NCBI GenBank assembly: GCA_003013855.2
Contig: ML058405.1
Location: 2,415,976 to 2,479,975 of the forward strand
Direction: 5' to 3'
Origin: Liriodendron chinense
Lineage: Eukaryota > Streptophyta > Magnoliopsida > Magnoliales > Magnoliaceae
Length of the DNA stretch: 64,000 nucleotides
Part shown: one piece after another, positions 1 through 13,400 of the stretch
How positions within the stretch are numbered: position 1 is the first letter of the stretch
Layout of the letters: every line of letters starts with the position of its first letter
Made by a program: the position numbers and the translations under genes
The notes under the pieces: model-generated
Databases searched by the model: none
Told to the model about the DNA's origin: nothing
The model's input: the letters and a program-made list of their open reading frames with translations, nothing else

Positions 1-1737
1 CATCTTACCTTGATTGAGAAATACTCATGCCACTAGGTTCCACCGGAGTGTCAAAAAGAATGTGTTCCTCTCAATTCAGCTAGTCAAGGCCACTCGTGTG
101 ACCAAGAGACTGGATTAGAAGTGTGTGTATGATTGCGCAGGCATGCTAGAGCCTACTCGACTTAAGGATATTTGATTGAATTAGTCAGTACCCCAAAGCT
201 GAGATGGAAAAATTGAAGACTGGATTAGAACCCATGGTCCTCTCGATCATCGACTACTTTATAAGTGCGTACCATACTCAGGCGATTTGGGTAAGGGAAG
301 GGGTTAACCCTCACGAATGATTTTTTTTTTTTTTTTGCTTGTACCAACGATTATGAAATCAACCGGTTTAATGACTTTCTATTTCACCGGTGCTTTAATG
401 TGGTATTCCTCAATCAAAGTAAAAGATTCACACATAATAGAATAAAATTAAGATTTAGCATAAACACGATTGATCTTTATTAACGTATTAGCCCTGTTAC
501 AACTGTCATGCTTTACACTATTAATATTAAAGAGAAAAAGAAAGATAAATACCTAATGTGCCTATTGGAATAAATGATTGAGGCAAATGGTCAACACGAT
601 ATGACCATGGTATGAACAATTGAATCGGAACTTAGATGGACATAGTGATCTGACAACTTAAGACTGCAGATATTTAATCTACTCCTAAGATAAATGTATT
701 GCAACGGGAGACATTGGGCAATAATAAACTAGGCTAAGAAAAGTAAAATAGGCAGGAAGTAAAGTAGATATGTAGATAGATGTGTTTGGCGTGGGGCCTC
801 GAGTTCTTCTTCAGATGTTCCTTTTTTAGCTTTCTCGAGGCGGTGGAAACCCCTCGTTGGGCTTTTAGGTCCTTCGTGATTCTTCGTGCGGATTTTTGGG
901 ATACACAACCTTCTCCTTGGCAATCCTGAAAGTTTCAACCAGGAAGGTCTCTGAAATGCTAGCGGTAGCTGGATCTCAGATTTCCATTCCTTACATAGAT
1001 GCTCCCCTATAGGACTCTCCTGGTTTGATCAAGAGAGCATCTCTCGCTTAATCGCAGTCACCCAGTTCCTGACAGATGTGGGATTTAACACCAGATACCA
1101 TTCGGAAATGGGTTGGGTCGTATCAAACTCTCCCATTCTCTTGATTCTGAATGGGTCTGGTTGCGGACCCAACCTAGATGATGTATCCCTTTCTCCTAAT
1201 CATGACCTAATCTAAGGCTAGTTCATTTAAAGATTGGCTCGATACGCAAAACTTTGGAATCTTTTGGGTCGCTTTTGGCTCTCCAAATATCTCTGAGGAA
1301 ATCTCTCATTTTAGAAGGACTATAAGAGACGGCTTCACGGTTGAGATCATATCCAGTTGTGAGATATGATACGATCACCCGTCAGGTCTTTTATAATTGT
1401 GCTAGGTACGCCCCTCATTTAATGGGCACGCTAATCGTGGCCAGATGGTATGCAATGGTTCGTTTCCCCTATAAGGTCTGATAGGAGTCTATATCGTCAC
1501 AATAATCACAAAATGCATAACGCCAAAGGAAAATCAAATGCAGACCTCCTTCGAGTGTGAGTACGATTCTGATGCGCCAAACATGTAGTGTCTCCACGTG
1601 GCGTCTTCTTATTGGCCCATGTCAGGGCATAAAAAATGGGTGTAAACAGGAGCAACTCAAATTCAATCGTCCAAACATCCAATGCCAATCTAAAACCCAA
1701 TTAAGAGGGGAAACGGATTGCATACAGAGTAAAATTT
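1..1737. other. Upstream intergenic DNA, nothing recognised
   Basis: No gene, exon or transposon domain is visible here. The DNA is AT-rich, with one T homopolymer near 320-336. The reading frames present are short and resemble no family. A stretch near 1060-1200 repeats the phrase 'gggtt/gggtc' around words such as gaatgggtctgg and looks like repetitive DNA, but I cannot assign it. Confidence 0.5.
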
Positions 1738-2712
1738 ATGGGGCCCACCATGGATGCATGTGTCTTATACACACCATCCATCCATTTTTCTAGATCTTTT
1801 TGGGTGTGAGCCAAAATTGAAGCATGCCCAAAGTTGAAGTGGACCACAACACAGTAAATAATGGGAATAATGATGTCCACCATTGAAACCTTTCTAGGGC
1901 CCATAGTAATGTTTATCTGTCATCCAACCTACACATGAGGTCACACAGACATGGATGAAGGAAAAACACAAATACTAGCATAATCCAAGACTTCTCTAGC
2001 CCCTAAAAGGTTTTCAACTATAGGCATAATTTTATATTGCTTCATGTGGTGTGGTCCACTTGTTGCATATGCATCATTTTTGGGACCATGCCTTAAGGGC
2101 CAGTTAGATTTTTGGAATCAGGTGTAAATACCCTGTAAATGGGTATTTATTATTTCCTCATGTATTTACTGCATCCTTCCCAAGGCATGATTTGACTACC
2201 TCCTTTTTAGCCACTAAAATCGAGCATGACATAAAATATTTGTGGGTCCCACTGTGTTAGATGTCACTTATCCACACTGTCCATTCGTTGTGCTAATTGA
2301 ATTTATGGCATGATCGATCTAAAAAAAAAGGCAGATCCAAATCTTAAGTGGACCACACCATAGGAAAAAAAAACACATCCACTTAGTGTTAAAAACTTCT
2401 TGGGGCCACTTTTTTGTTTGGTGTAGACCACTTGACCGATGGATCTACCTCATTTTTCGGCTGGATGGATGACTTGACCACCAAATGGATATATCATAAC
2501 ATCATGGTCGGGCCAATTGATTTAAAATAGCCCTTTTGGACTAGTTTTCGAAGTAGGAATTCAGATGAATTTTCAAATAGGGTAAAAAAGAGTAATAATT
2601 ACCCATTTGCAGGGTATTTCCCAAGGATTCCAAAAGCAAACTGGCCTTAAAATGTTTTGGTAAAATGAATAGATGGATGGCGTGGATAGAAAAAAATCCC
2701 AATGCCCCACAG
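1738..2712. mobile_element. MITE-like repeat of the GTGGGGCCCACC family, interrupted
   Basis: It opens with tggggcccaccatggatg and closes near 2700-2712 with an inverted gccccacag. Between these lie the hallmark words of a family seen many times in this window: a 'ccatccatccattttt' stretch, 'aagtggaccacaacacag', 'ggatgaaggaaaaacacaaa', and the complementary words in the second half. The interior is therefore roughly palindromic and non-coding. A second MITE sits inside it. Edges are approximate because no clear target-site duplication was found for this outer copy. Confidence 0.6.
2097..2646. mobile_element. Nested MITE with TTAA/TTA target duplication
   Basis: The ends form imperfect inverted repeats: left begins gggccagttagatttttgg, right ends ccaaaagcaaactggcc. 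Each arm also contains a word like taccctgtaaatgggta (left) and tacccatttgcagggta (right). TTAA is present on both sides (2093-2096 and 2647-2650). Removing the element rejoins 'catgcc' to 'ttaaaatg', a phrase found intact in other copies of the surrounding repeat. Terminal GGGCCAG and a TTA-type duplication suggest a PIF/Harbinger-like non-autonomous element; a TTAA-specific superfamily is the alternative. No coding capacity. Confidence 0.7.
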
Positions 2713-2859
2713 AGCTCAGTATGCTCATGCAATCAGCTTCCTTAATAGGCATGTGTTGGACGGTAGATTTGAAAAAGATACAAACGTCAAGCCAAAAGTA
2801 TTCATGAGTTAGTTAAACCATTGACCTACTAAAACGTGTGATCGAATTAGGTGAGACCC

Positions 2860-4600
2860 AGTGACGGTGTTGCCCTTACCGTGGGGCTCATCTTGATGTG
2901 TATGTGTGTGTATTCTATAATCACGCAGTCCATCCAGGTGCACCTCAATGTTTCAGTAGTGTTTATTTGCCATCCAATCTGCTGATAAGCTCACGTAAGC
3001 CTGGATGGATGAAGGTAAAAAACAAATATCAGCTTGATCCAAAACTTTTGTGACGCATTATTGGTCAATCGCCACTGTTTGCTATGGTCCAACTTTTAAT
3101 TGGATCTGCTTTATTTTTGGGATAATGCTATAAAATGATCTGACAAAATCTGTGGACACATGGGTACAGAATACGTACATCAAGATGGATACAAAATACA
3201 TCCATTTTTCTAGGTAATATTAGGGCATGGAGCGAACAATGAAGCAGATCCAAATCTCAGGTGCATTGTATCATAGGAAACAGTGGCGATTGAACGCTCA
3301 CCATTAAAATCTTCTGGGGTCGACTGTAATAACCTCCCTGATGTTTGTCTACCATCCAACCTTGTGAATAAGGTCACGCGTACTGACATGAAGGGGAAAA
3401 AAAAACCTGAATCTGAGCTTGATTCAATTTTTTTTGTTTTTCTTTGTTTTGTTTTTTGTGGCCAATAAAAAGATTTTAATGATCAATCACCACTTTTTCC
3501 TGTTGGCCTATAGAAGGATTTTAATGATCAATCACTACTTTTTCCTATGGTGGGGTTCACCTGAGATTTGGGCCCGCTTCATTTTTTACATCATGCCCTA
3601 AAATGATAGGAAAAAACTGATGGACGGTGTGGATATACAATAAATATATCAAGGTGAGCCTCTGCTTTGGACGTGGATTGTGTGCAACCCTGGTTGGACC
3701 TTTAAGCGTCTGACCAAATCTATGTGAGGCACCACCGTGATGTATTTGTTCATCCATGCCGTCCATCCCTTTTCTAAGATCATGGTAAGACGTGGGCTCA
3801 AAATTGAGGCAAATCGAACTTTGTATTAAACCACACCAGAGATAAATCTTGCATTTAATGCTATGTGCAGTTTATGTGCTTAATGCAACCAAGCTTACTA
3901 TTTGATGTGTTCCATTACAGCGTTGGATCTTCCTTATTTTTGGGACTGCACCTTAAGATGATCTTAGACAAAAGATGGACGGCTTGGATAAACAGATGCA
4001 TCACGATGGAGCCCCGTCGTATGACGCAATTCGCGTCCCTCCGTTTTGGCTGAGGCCAGGGCCGCAGCTAATCCCCTCTCGGTACAGGAAGGGAGAATTA
4101 TTAGGCACATTAGGCACTCCGCTGGCGCACGAACGCTTGATACATAGGCATATGCGTGGCAAATATTAGCTCAAATGAAACCCACTAAATCGTGGATCCC
4201 CCTGGCTATAACTTACAATCTAAAGTAAGATTCGTTGAGGGCAATTGTAGTTCATTTTGCCTTTCTCTGCATTTATTATTTATCTAAGAAATTTTGAATG
4301 GAAGGGAGCTGCAGGCCTGTCACAGCAGCAACTTTTAGATACCGGAAACGAGATGGGACTCTATGGGTCCCATGATATTTATATTTTATCCATGCTGTCC
4401 ATTCATTTGGCCTGATCATTCTAAGGTATGCCTCCAAAAATGACGCAAATCCAATGCTCAAGTAGACCACGTCACAATAAGGACATTTAAATGGTTAGTG
4501 TTCAATTTCTTCTGTTTTTTTTTTAGTTTAGTCTACTTGTGTCTTTAGCTTTGAATCTGCCTCATTTTCGGACCCACATGATCTCTACTACGAAGTTTTG
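2860..4600. repeat. Cluster of degenerate GTGGGGCCCACC-family repeats
   Basis: At least three more partial copies of the upstream repeat lie end to end: about 2866-3240, 3180-3990 and 4350-4600. Each contains the words for 'ggatgaagg', 'cttgatccaaaactt', 'ctatggtgtggtccac' in variant form and ends with 'gatggacggcgtggata'-like sequence. No coding capacity. Reading frames in this interval are translations of the repeat. Confidence 0.6.
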
Positions 4601-5039
4601 GCTTTGAAATGCCGGTTATGTCATGTAAGTAAGTCCTCACTTTCAAACATATGCATTTATTGGCTGTGAAAGAAAAAATACATATAAATACACCATTTTT
4701 TGTAATTCATTTGCACTTGTTTTTTGAAAAAAAGATACTCTAATTTTTAACCGTCCAATAAATGTATAACAATCTAATAGTTAGATAACCAAGTGAAGTT
4801 AAATTTTGGTTATTTATACATCTAAATAGGTACCCCTATTTTGGACGGTTCATTTTGAATTAATTACATGCCAGTCCAGCAGCTTCACAGTAATTTCTAA
4901 CTGCGTGCGTATCATCCATCACACTCTGACGGAGTATCAATTTCTCTACAGGAAATGACGGAAACGGAGAAGCGAAACAAAATAAAGTCATGGGAGCAGA
5001 GCTTTCAGGTGTCTCCCCGCAGCAGCAACATTTGTGAGA

Positions 5040-5086
5040 AGGAAAGCTGATACTCAGACACGTCTCTCTGTCTGATACTCAGACAC

Positions 5087-5122
<36 letters not shown>

Positions 5123-5153
5123 CCTGCTTCTTCCTTCAATCGCCTTTGATCAG
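5040..5153 (+). other. Probable 5'UTR exon 1 with CT microsatellite
   Basis: A 23-base phrase beginning ctgatactcagacacg is duplicated (5047-5069 and 5072-5094) and runs into a CT dinucleotide tract to 5118. The exon ends at a clean donor, CAG|GTATCT, at 5153/5154. CT-rich leaders just downstream of the transcription start are common in plant genes. No convincing TATA box was seen within about 100 bases upstream, so the start at about 5040 is a guess. The exon belongs to the gene whose first coding exon is at 7374; intron 1 is about 2.2 kb. No translation start in this exon fits the downstream frame. Confidence 0.5.
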
Positions 5154-5302
5154 GTATCTCTCTCTCCGATGCAATTCCTTTTGGATTTTGGGTTTGTTAT
5201 GTGATTTCGATTTATGATTTCTTGTTTTTCTTATTGCATCTTTCTATATTTGGAATTGGATGAGTTTGATGAAAGAGATCTTTTCTTTCTTTATTTTTTC
5301 AG

Positions 5303-5335
5303 AAGATGTTCTCATGCAACCATTGTTTAGGAGAG
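5303..5335 (+). other. Candidate 33-bp cryptic or alternative leader exon
   Basis: A strong acceptor (ttattttttcag, ending 5302) and a good donor (GAG|GTAAAT, at 5335/5336) bracket 33 bases containing an ATG at 5306. If included it would add a short upstream reading frame out of phase with the main ATG at 7374. It may simply be a chance pair of splice sites. Confidence 0.2.
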
Positions 5336-5944
5336 GTAAATTGCACCACGTCAGACCATGAATTTTATTTGTAATTCTCCGATTTTAGCTGGAGTTATAC
5401 TGTCAGTCCACACCAAAACTAGATGCAGGTTGGATCAGTCTGGTGGTCCGTGCCGTTCATCTGGTGGGATCACCGATTAAAGGGTGATCGGCGGATTCAA
5501 TGATCTTTAAGCTATTCGATCTTTGTGATTGAAATAGATGACAGAAAACTAGTGGTCATTTCGATTTGCTTGTTTTTGGAACAACTGTGCAATTTTTGTG
5601 GGAGATCATGATCAGGAGCACACAGTGCATGGGAAATCTAAATTGTGTGAAGTGTGTGTTTTTTGTTGTATCCGCGCTGCACGGTAATTGGGTATGCGGC
5701 ACAAGAGTCCGTGATTGAAACTATTCTTCTTCTGTATTGCAGTGAATAAGTTCATCATCATCGTCATATCTTTTTTTTTTTTTTTGTCTAAAAACCATTT
5801 GGGGTTCCTCTACCATTCGTCTGTAAGGCAATTTCTTAAAGTTTCATCTTGTTTCCTCAAATTATTCCGTCAACCTCCTCAAAAGTTTCATCGTCTTGTT
5901 TTTATATTCCAAGGTGGCCTAAACGAGGGCTTTTGTCTTTACCC

Positions 5945-6865
5945 AGCGACCACCCAAATTCAATGACTCTAGGAGGTCCTTGTTATGACCATATCCATTT
6001 TGTTGGAGTTTCCAACCTGTCGCCCAGCCTGCCCTCACAAAATTATAAAACGATTTCACTGGAAACTTACTCTTAGGCTCAAATTTCAAGAATTGCCTAC
6101 TTTCTTGACATCCACAAACTTGATTTGAGAAGACTTTTCTGAAAGCGCACAAATTCCTCGACTTCATCATCTCTAAGTCTTCTTTGGAATGCCTGATTGT
6201 GGACAACCACACCTCTTGACATCTTGTAGCATTGCGCAATTATTGCCCCATCAAAGATGCAAGGTTTTACAACCTGGTAAATTCTTTGTGTAAGGGTCTT
6301 TCTCCACAATACGTTCTCCCAAAATCTGATCCGGTACCCATCCCCTACTTGGTGAATGACTCCATTCGAGAAATCATTTCCCATTGAAAACCACCCTCTA
6401 AATACCTGAAGTCTATAATTCAACATTGCTCTGGTGAACGCCTTCCTTACCACATACATATTTATGAGAAATGACTTATTTCCCTTCCCATTCCTCAAAC
6501 CTCCACAGCTACTTTTTAATTAGGGCCTGGTTCATAACTTCTTTTAATTGCTGCTACTCGTTGGGACTTTGGCCTACATACTTGTTCCCAATCAACAAGA
6601 TGAAATTTACGCTTCTCCCCTTTACCCTACGTTAGGAACTCTCTTTGCAACCTCTCTAATCTGTTGATAACACTCGTCAGACATTGAAAGATCGACATAA
6701 AGCAAATTGGCATGTCGGCTAGCTCTGCTTTAATTAGGGTTAGCCAATCCCCAAGAGATAAATGTCTACTATCCATGCTAAAAGTTTCCTATCCCCTCCT
6801 AAAAATCAGATCGCATGGTTGTTTCACCGGCTTCCCACTCACCAAGGTAGGGGCGGCAGCGGACT
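5945..6865 (-). mobile_element. LINE (L1-type) reverse-transcriptase fragment
   Basis: Read on the minus strand, fragments in several frames match the C-terminal half of plant L1-type reverse transcriptases. There is a degenerate LSLGDWLTLIKAELA (canonical form LSLGGRVTLIKAxL), then a stretch around the 'FMSxF...RLERLQREFL' region. A 'GDGYRIRFWEN' segment follows (family form GDGxKIRFWxD), then 'RRLRDDEVEEFVR' and a 'PVKSFYNFV' segment that precedes the zinc-binding tail. Frameshifts and stops separate these blocks and the 5' two-thirds are absent. It lies inside intron 1, antisense to the host gene. It is a dead fragment; no poly-A end was located. Confidence 0.7.
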
Positions 6866-7373
6866 AGGCCGGGGTTATGCATTTCTTTTAAATAATCAGA
6901 TGTCTACTCCATTATTGCATGCTGAATTTGTCTTCCTTCTTGCCTGTTAAACATGCTACTTTAAAAGATTTTGCTAATGTTGGAATCTCTTAGTTTAAAA
7001 TCCATCCACAAGTAGTCTTCACTGACACCTTTACTTCAATAGCTGGGTTTCAGTTAGGGAGTATAAAATGTATATTATATTCGTATGTTGCAGACAGTCT
7101 TGTAGTTTGATTTTAGTGAATTAACATTGGAATTTCCATCGTAGCTCCAAACTACTACTCTCAAATGCTTCCAAAACCTTATTTCATTATATTTCTCCCG
7201 ATTTATTTTGATATTAGGTCATTAGCTATAATCTCCTCTCTATCTTCATCATCATCATCATCATCAAAACCAAGAATGTTCATTTGAAATCCTCCTGAAT
7301 CATGTCTCCAGGCACTACCTAATATTTACTATAGGTTCTCATCTAAAGTTTAGTACAATTGTACAACATCAAA

Positions 7374-7421
7374 ATGTCCAGTGGAGAGGTCAGAAGGGTC
7401 TCACGTCAAGAAATACAACTG
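7374..7421 (+). CDS. Coding exon 2 (first coding exon)
   Basis: Encodes 16 residues starting MSSGEVRRVSRQEIQL. The donor is CTG|GTAAGG, phase 0. The exon probably also carries about 20-40 bases of 5'UTR; candidate acceptors lie at 7348 (ctaaag) and 7353 (gtttag), and I cannot choose between them. The SRQEIQL segment is the lead-in to the family domain, which supports this short exon despite its size. Confidence 0.8.
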
Positions 7422-10400
7422 GTAAGGATATATTGCATGTGTCCTGTTATTTTTAATGAAATTATGTTTCATCCCGTTGCCTGGTTTCATCTCTACCTTT
7501 CTGTTCTGCTGTCTGGTTTGAATGATGTATCATAAATTATCTAGCTTATGTTCTCTATGATATCCTTGTCTCGACATATGATTCCACTTATTTGCTTCTC
7601 TTATTTGTGGTGTATGAAACTTCTTTTTTCTTGGAAGTTTTTATTGTGAAATTGGAGTTGGGTCTGGTTTTGCATAAATAATGTAGCATGGACATACACT
7701 TGATCAACTAGCATATGAGGTTTCTGTCTAATGTCTATGATTTTTGGATGTCCTTTTACCTTTAGACTTCTCTTTTATTTCCACAAGCTACAAAATCCTG
7801 TTTTTGTTGGATGTTTGACTAACGATTTCAAGCCTTCTTTTTACAGAATTATTCAGGTATCATGGACGCTAAGAATTTACAAAATCAATTATTACAGATG
7901 CTTGGATGCACAACCGAATCAAATTGAACATTTAGTTTAATCAAGATTAAGTGACCCAAATGTAATGATGTTTCCTACAATTCATATTAAGTTGCCTTCA
8001 AACTGCAGCTGCATTCAATTCAGTCCATCTTAGAAGTAATGCTTTTGAAATTTGAATTTTGTCCCTCGATATGCACAGTAAAGAGTTCTAATCATAATCT
8101 ACTCTATTCCATGTTACTGAGCTTAGAATTGCAATCCAATTACATACTACATCTGAATGCAACATAAAGGAATATACAGTTACCCAATTCATGCACTATG
8201 AAAATAGGCACAACATAGAACAGTACCATTACATCATTCCAGGTAGAAAGGTAAGTTTGCTTTCATTCAACTATATGCTTTTGTACAGTCTACTGGTAAA
8301 ATGGAAAGGTTTAAATTTCAGAAGCAGCATATGCTCGTAAACAGGAATGGGAACACATTTTCAAAGAAATTTATGGTGTGCATGTGTAGATACCCCACAT
8401 AATGTTAGCTGTCCAAATCATTTAGCTTAATTGAATTAAGGAGGGTCTTGACTCCAGGTTCTGACATTGCCAGGATTAGCCTCAATTAGGAGCAAATTAG
8501 GAGCAACCCATCACCCTAAGCACATCTAGCAGAGGCTCCTTAGAGCCCTTGAAGTACTGTGAAAGTGATAAGCAGTGTGGAGTCCAACCTTGCTAGACCT
8601 GGTGCCCTGGCCGCTTCAAATTCTTTTAAGCGCTAACAGTTCTGTATCAAAACCTGCCGAAATCCGATTTCTGCTAGCCAATACCCTGTTTTAATGAACT
8701 TCTTCACCTTTTAAATTCCCAATCTTTTTCTAACTGACCCAATATTCTAATCTTTCGTGACCCTATTAGAATGTGCCACGTCTCCCATCTCTAGTAACCC
8801 CCTAGTTGCCAAATTTTGCCAACAAACCAACTCCATGTCTTCCTTAAGAAAGGAAACAATTCATGCCTTTTGCTCTCCCTCTCCTCCATCAACATAATGT
8901 TACATTGATCATGATAACTCTGGCATGTGGTACTGAAACCTGTACGCGGTGTGCTAGTTTCTCCAGTATTTCCAATACACCCTACACTATGGTTAGGATC
9001 ATGTGGGTTGCTCAAATGCAGACTACTTAACATATGCACATATCGATGTTGTAATTTGTACACGAAATGGTGGATATTATTACTGTAGATTTGGCACGCA
9101 TATCATTTTGTGGCATGCATACTGTTGCATCAATCAAAGATAATCTCTACATTCTCAATATATCGACATTGAATTCAATATGTTCATCATCATCATCATC
9201 TTAGCTTTTCTCCCAATAATTTGGGCCTGGCTTCTAATTTGTGGATTGGTAGAAGTTTTATGATCAGCTGCCCACTAGACATCAACCTTCCTCTTTTATC
9301 TGGACTCTTGGAACTGACCATGTAAGAATCTCATATTCACACCATTCACATGCTAACATGGCCCCCCCACTATTGATCCCCAACCCAGCTGTTACATGCA
9401 CATCCTAGTGGACGAGCAAGCAAAGTCATGGAGAGGATGGTCATGCCCAAGTAGTTGGCTGCAAAGAATAGCAAGGAACCCCACTGGTACATGATTACCC
9501 ACACCCAATGCGGTCAATCCTCATTCTACTCCTTAGCACTGTGGATTTGCTTAGAGATTGAAGAAATAAAGAAGAAAGAAGGAAAAAAGAAGAGAGGAGG
9601 AGAAACAAGGCAAGAAGGGGGTTATGGTTGGCTGTCTACACCTCCCTTGCTTATATTCTTCTTCTTCTTTTTTTAATGGATAATAATCATTTATTGAAAA
9701 ATAGAACTAATAATACAACAGAGCATAGGCCAAAATGTGAGCAATTTCCACATCCCACAACCACCCCCACAACCATTACAGCAAACGACCTTCATAGAAA
9801 GGCGAGATCACGCGCCTGAATAATGGACCCACAGTCCAGCAAAAATAGAACACTTATTTGCAATGAAGAATCACTTCTCAGTTTTTCAAAACCAGTGCCC
9901 TCGAGTACCCCCTGAACTGCCTAATAGGCCTAGCCCAGTCAAGGAGGAGCCTGCTAATCCTGTTAAGAATAATACTACCTGGTGCTTGCATCCCTTGAAA
10001 TATTTCTTTATTTCTTTATAACAAAGATCCAAAGGCCCCAAGTAGTTGCGAAGAAAGCTCCCTACTACAGCCACTTACCGATTCCACCCCAAGCGTCTTG
10101 TCCAGCTTCCATAAATCTTGTACACCACATATGGGAACACCCAACTCTTGCTAAACACCGTAAACCAGGTCGCACTTGCTGCACAACAATGAAACATGAG
10201 ATGATTTTCCATCTCTTCGATGACACTATACATGATACATGTTCACAACCCCAAGTGCAGGGTCGCGATGTAGTAATAACTCGGTGAGACTGAGGTTGAT
10301 CCACAGGGAGGAATATAGGTTCAAACACTCAAAGGCTATCTAGGATCTAAAACTAGACTAACTGAATTAAACTAGAATGGATTTAAGGATAGATGGATTT

Positions 10401-13400
10401 AATGGTGAAAGGAAGAATCAATGAAAATAAATACTAGAGCGTCAGGGATCTACTTCTAGCTATTCATAATGTCCAATATACTTGATTCGATTGGATAACT
10501 CAACTGGAATCGAAGTCCTATCTCTATCCTGTCGGATAATAGAGTGATTAAATCATAATTCTAACATAGATAGAATATCCATTGAATTAGTTCCTTCATT
10601 AAGAATCAAGTTACTTATCGCAGGGAATCCAAGTCAATGGATTATATAGATCAGTCCCTTGCAAAACATGTAAGATCATAGCTTTAATCTTCCTAAGCAT
10701 CTTGTCACTAGATGGAAGTAGAACCAATACTAGAACTTTAATCAAACCAATATCAATGAATAATTATTTCTAAATTAGATATAAATAAAACAGATATGAA
10801 CTTCAATCAATTGGTTCTAATAGAAAAATCCAATGTTTCAACTTATAGATAACTTGAAGCATTCATCGTATCCGGAAATCACGATGAATCTAGGGTTTCC
10901 ACAAATCAAAACCCCATAAACCAATCTGATCAATCTTAGAAATTCATAAGCATCCCATATATCTACGATCACAAGAGATCTTTAAAATTCTGTAAGATTA
11001 CCAACTTTATTCAAACTAATTAATGAATTGTTCATCATGAAAATCAAAATTTGAATCAAAGGAATTAAAACACTATTAATGAACTAGAAGTATCACCTCT
11101 TAGCCCTAACTAAAGGATTAGCTAGACATAGCTAAGAAAAATAGGAAAACTAAGAAACTAGAACTAGAAAGAAGGAAAAACTAGAAGTAGAAGAGGCCGG
11201 AGCCTCTCCGCCTTTGATCTTCAATCTCCCCACGTCTTAGGATGATTTTAGAAGCTTAAGAATCACTCCCTTATATAGAAAAACTGGCCACCGACTTCAA
11301 TTTGCGTAAGAAATCCGTGCACGGACATCAGTTATCGGGTGCCCGACCCGATTGTCGGTTGCCCGAAATCCCCATCGGGCGCTTGAACTCAGCGCCCAAA
11401 AATGCTAAAAAATGTCCAGCAAGCATCTGTTGATATCCATTGGGTTCCGGTCGCCCGACCTGGTGCCCGATTATGTTATCGGGCGTCCGAAAGTGTGGTC
11501 GGTCACCCGATCATCTTTGTTTTCTGCATTTTTTATCTTCTGGCATCCAATCTTCGTTGGCTTGATCTTCCAACTCTTTGACTCATCTGAGGCTTGTCTT
11601 CTCAACATCCTAGATCATCACTTTTAACATTAAATCCGCAAGATCCCTCTCTTTTACCTATAAGCATAGAAACATACATAAGTTAGTCATTTAGAGCTCA
11701 TAATCTAAGTAAATATGCATTGAATTGGGGATTAAATATGCACAATTCAGAACTGAACAATACACCTATTAGGCAGCATCATCCCCTCCCCCAAAGTTGA
11801 TCTATTGTTAGAATTTTCCCTAGACAAGCCAACTACACAACAGCTTTTACCTTTGGTGGAATCTTAAAGGTCCACAGGTTTCCTACATAAAAGGGGTGGA
11901 TACTTCAGGGATCACTGATAATATTGGCAAGGTACCTCTCGGAGAATAACCCATTATCTTGCAGGTTCCACATTCTTCTGTCTCATATGTTGAGAGGAAG
12001 ACATACCCTGTTTAACAACTCCAGCAGTTTTGCAATGCTAGGGATTTCCGAATCTTTGAGATTGTTCCGAAACCTAGGACACCACAATATTTTCTTGCCT
12101 ATCTTCTGAAACACATGCTCAACCGTAACTTCTCTTGATGCAGTGATTACATACAAATCTCTGAACTCTGCGAACAGCAGGATACATGAGCATCATATAT
12201 CCTCCCAGAACCTGATCTTGTTTCCATCACCAACCTTGAAACCAGCAAAACCTTCTCTGAATCTTTGAGCCCCTGAGACTGTCCTCCAAATTGCCGATCC
12301 TTCCCTGTGAGAAGCTGCATTGATGTCCCACCCGTTTTCTGCAATTTCATATCTGATGGCCAACAATCTCTGGACCTCCGGAGCTTCCCCCTTGCTTATA
12401 TTTACGGAAAGTGATTAAAAAAAAAAAAAAAAACTGAAAATGCCCCACCTGTTACAATATGGTAAGTACATGTAAGGTGTACAAAATAAGACTAAGGGAC
12501 TATGCACAAAAGATAAAAAGGAAATTTGTTGTATGAGTATGTACAGATATCCAGGTGGACCACACACACCACAATCAATCTGGACCATGGATCATAAGAT
12601 CGAACATGATCTTTGTCGAGAAGCTCGCTCAACTACTAAGTTTTTACTGGGGCGCGTTCCTAATTAGATATTCAATTTCAAATCTTCAATCCCTCTAACA
12701 ATGCTAAAAATCCTATAAAGCTAGAAAACCTAGCTTTGTACCTGTGAAAACTTGAGAGACAAATTTGGAGAGTGAAGTGTCTATCATTAACGAGAAACTA
12801 AATTGATAAAAAAAAATCAGTAATGAGAGGCTTAATGTCTTATACATTTATATGTGACAATGTCTTGCACACCCCGTCTCTGTATGTGGACATAAACAAG
12901 CAATATATACATCATCTACCACATGAAATTAGCTTACAATATGTTACAATATGCTCGGCAATCTCCACCAGGAAAGTTACTTGGATATAGCATATGATTA
13001 TTTTGCAATTGAGTACCCTAAACTAGAGTTTTAGTCACCTTGTGTATACGAAGTTTCAGGTGTCACACTTAGACTTCTACTACTTTTTTTCTATGAGCAA
13101 TGAAATTACTTATGTAATATTCATAACATCATTTGTGCCCTTAAACTTGCCAATTATTTCTTGTACAATTGCTCGGGTGTTTTGTTGTTGATAGCTGAGA
13201 TGTTCTACTTCGTATTTCCTTTTTTTTTTTCTTTCTTTCTTTAGGTACACTGCTGTGACTTATTTTATTTTATTTTATTTGTTAGGTAAGAATGGGCTGC
13301 GAGATTATTGACTTCCATTTTGGCATATTCTACATTAGCCTTTCTAATGAAAACTTCTAGCATATTCTACATTGGCCTTAATAAAAAATGTCTACATTAT

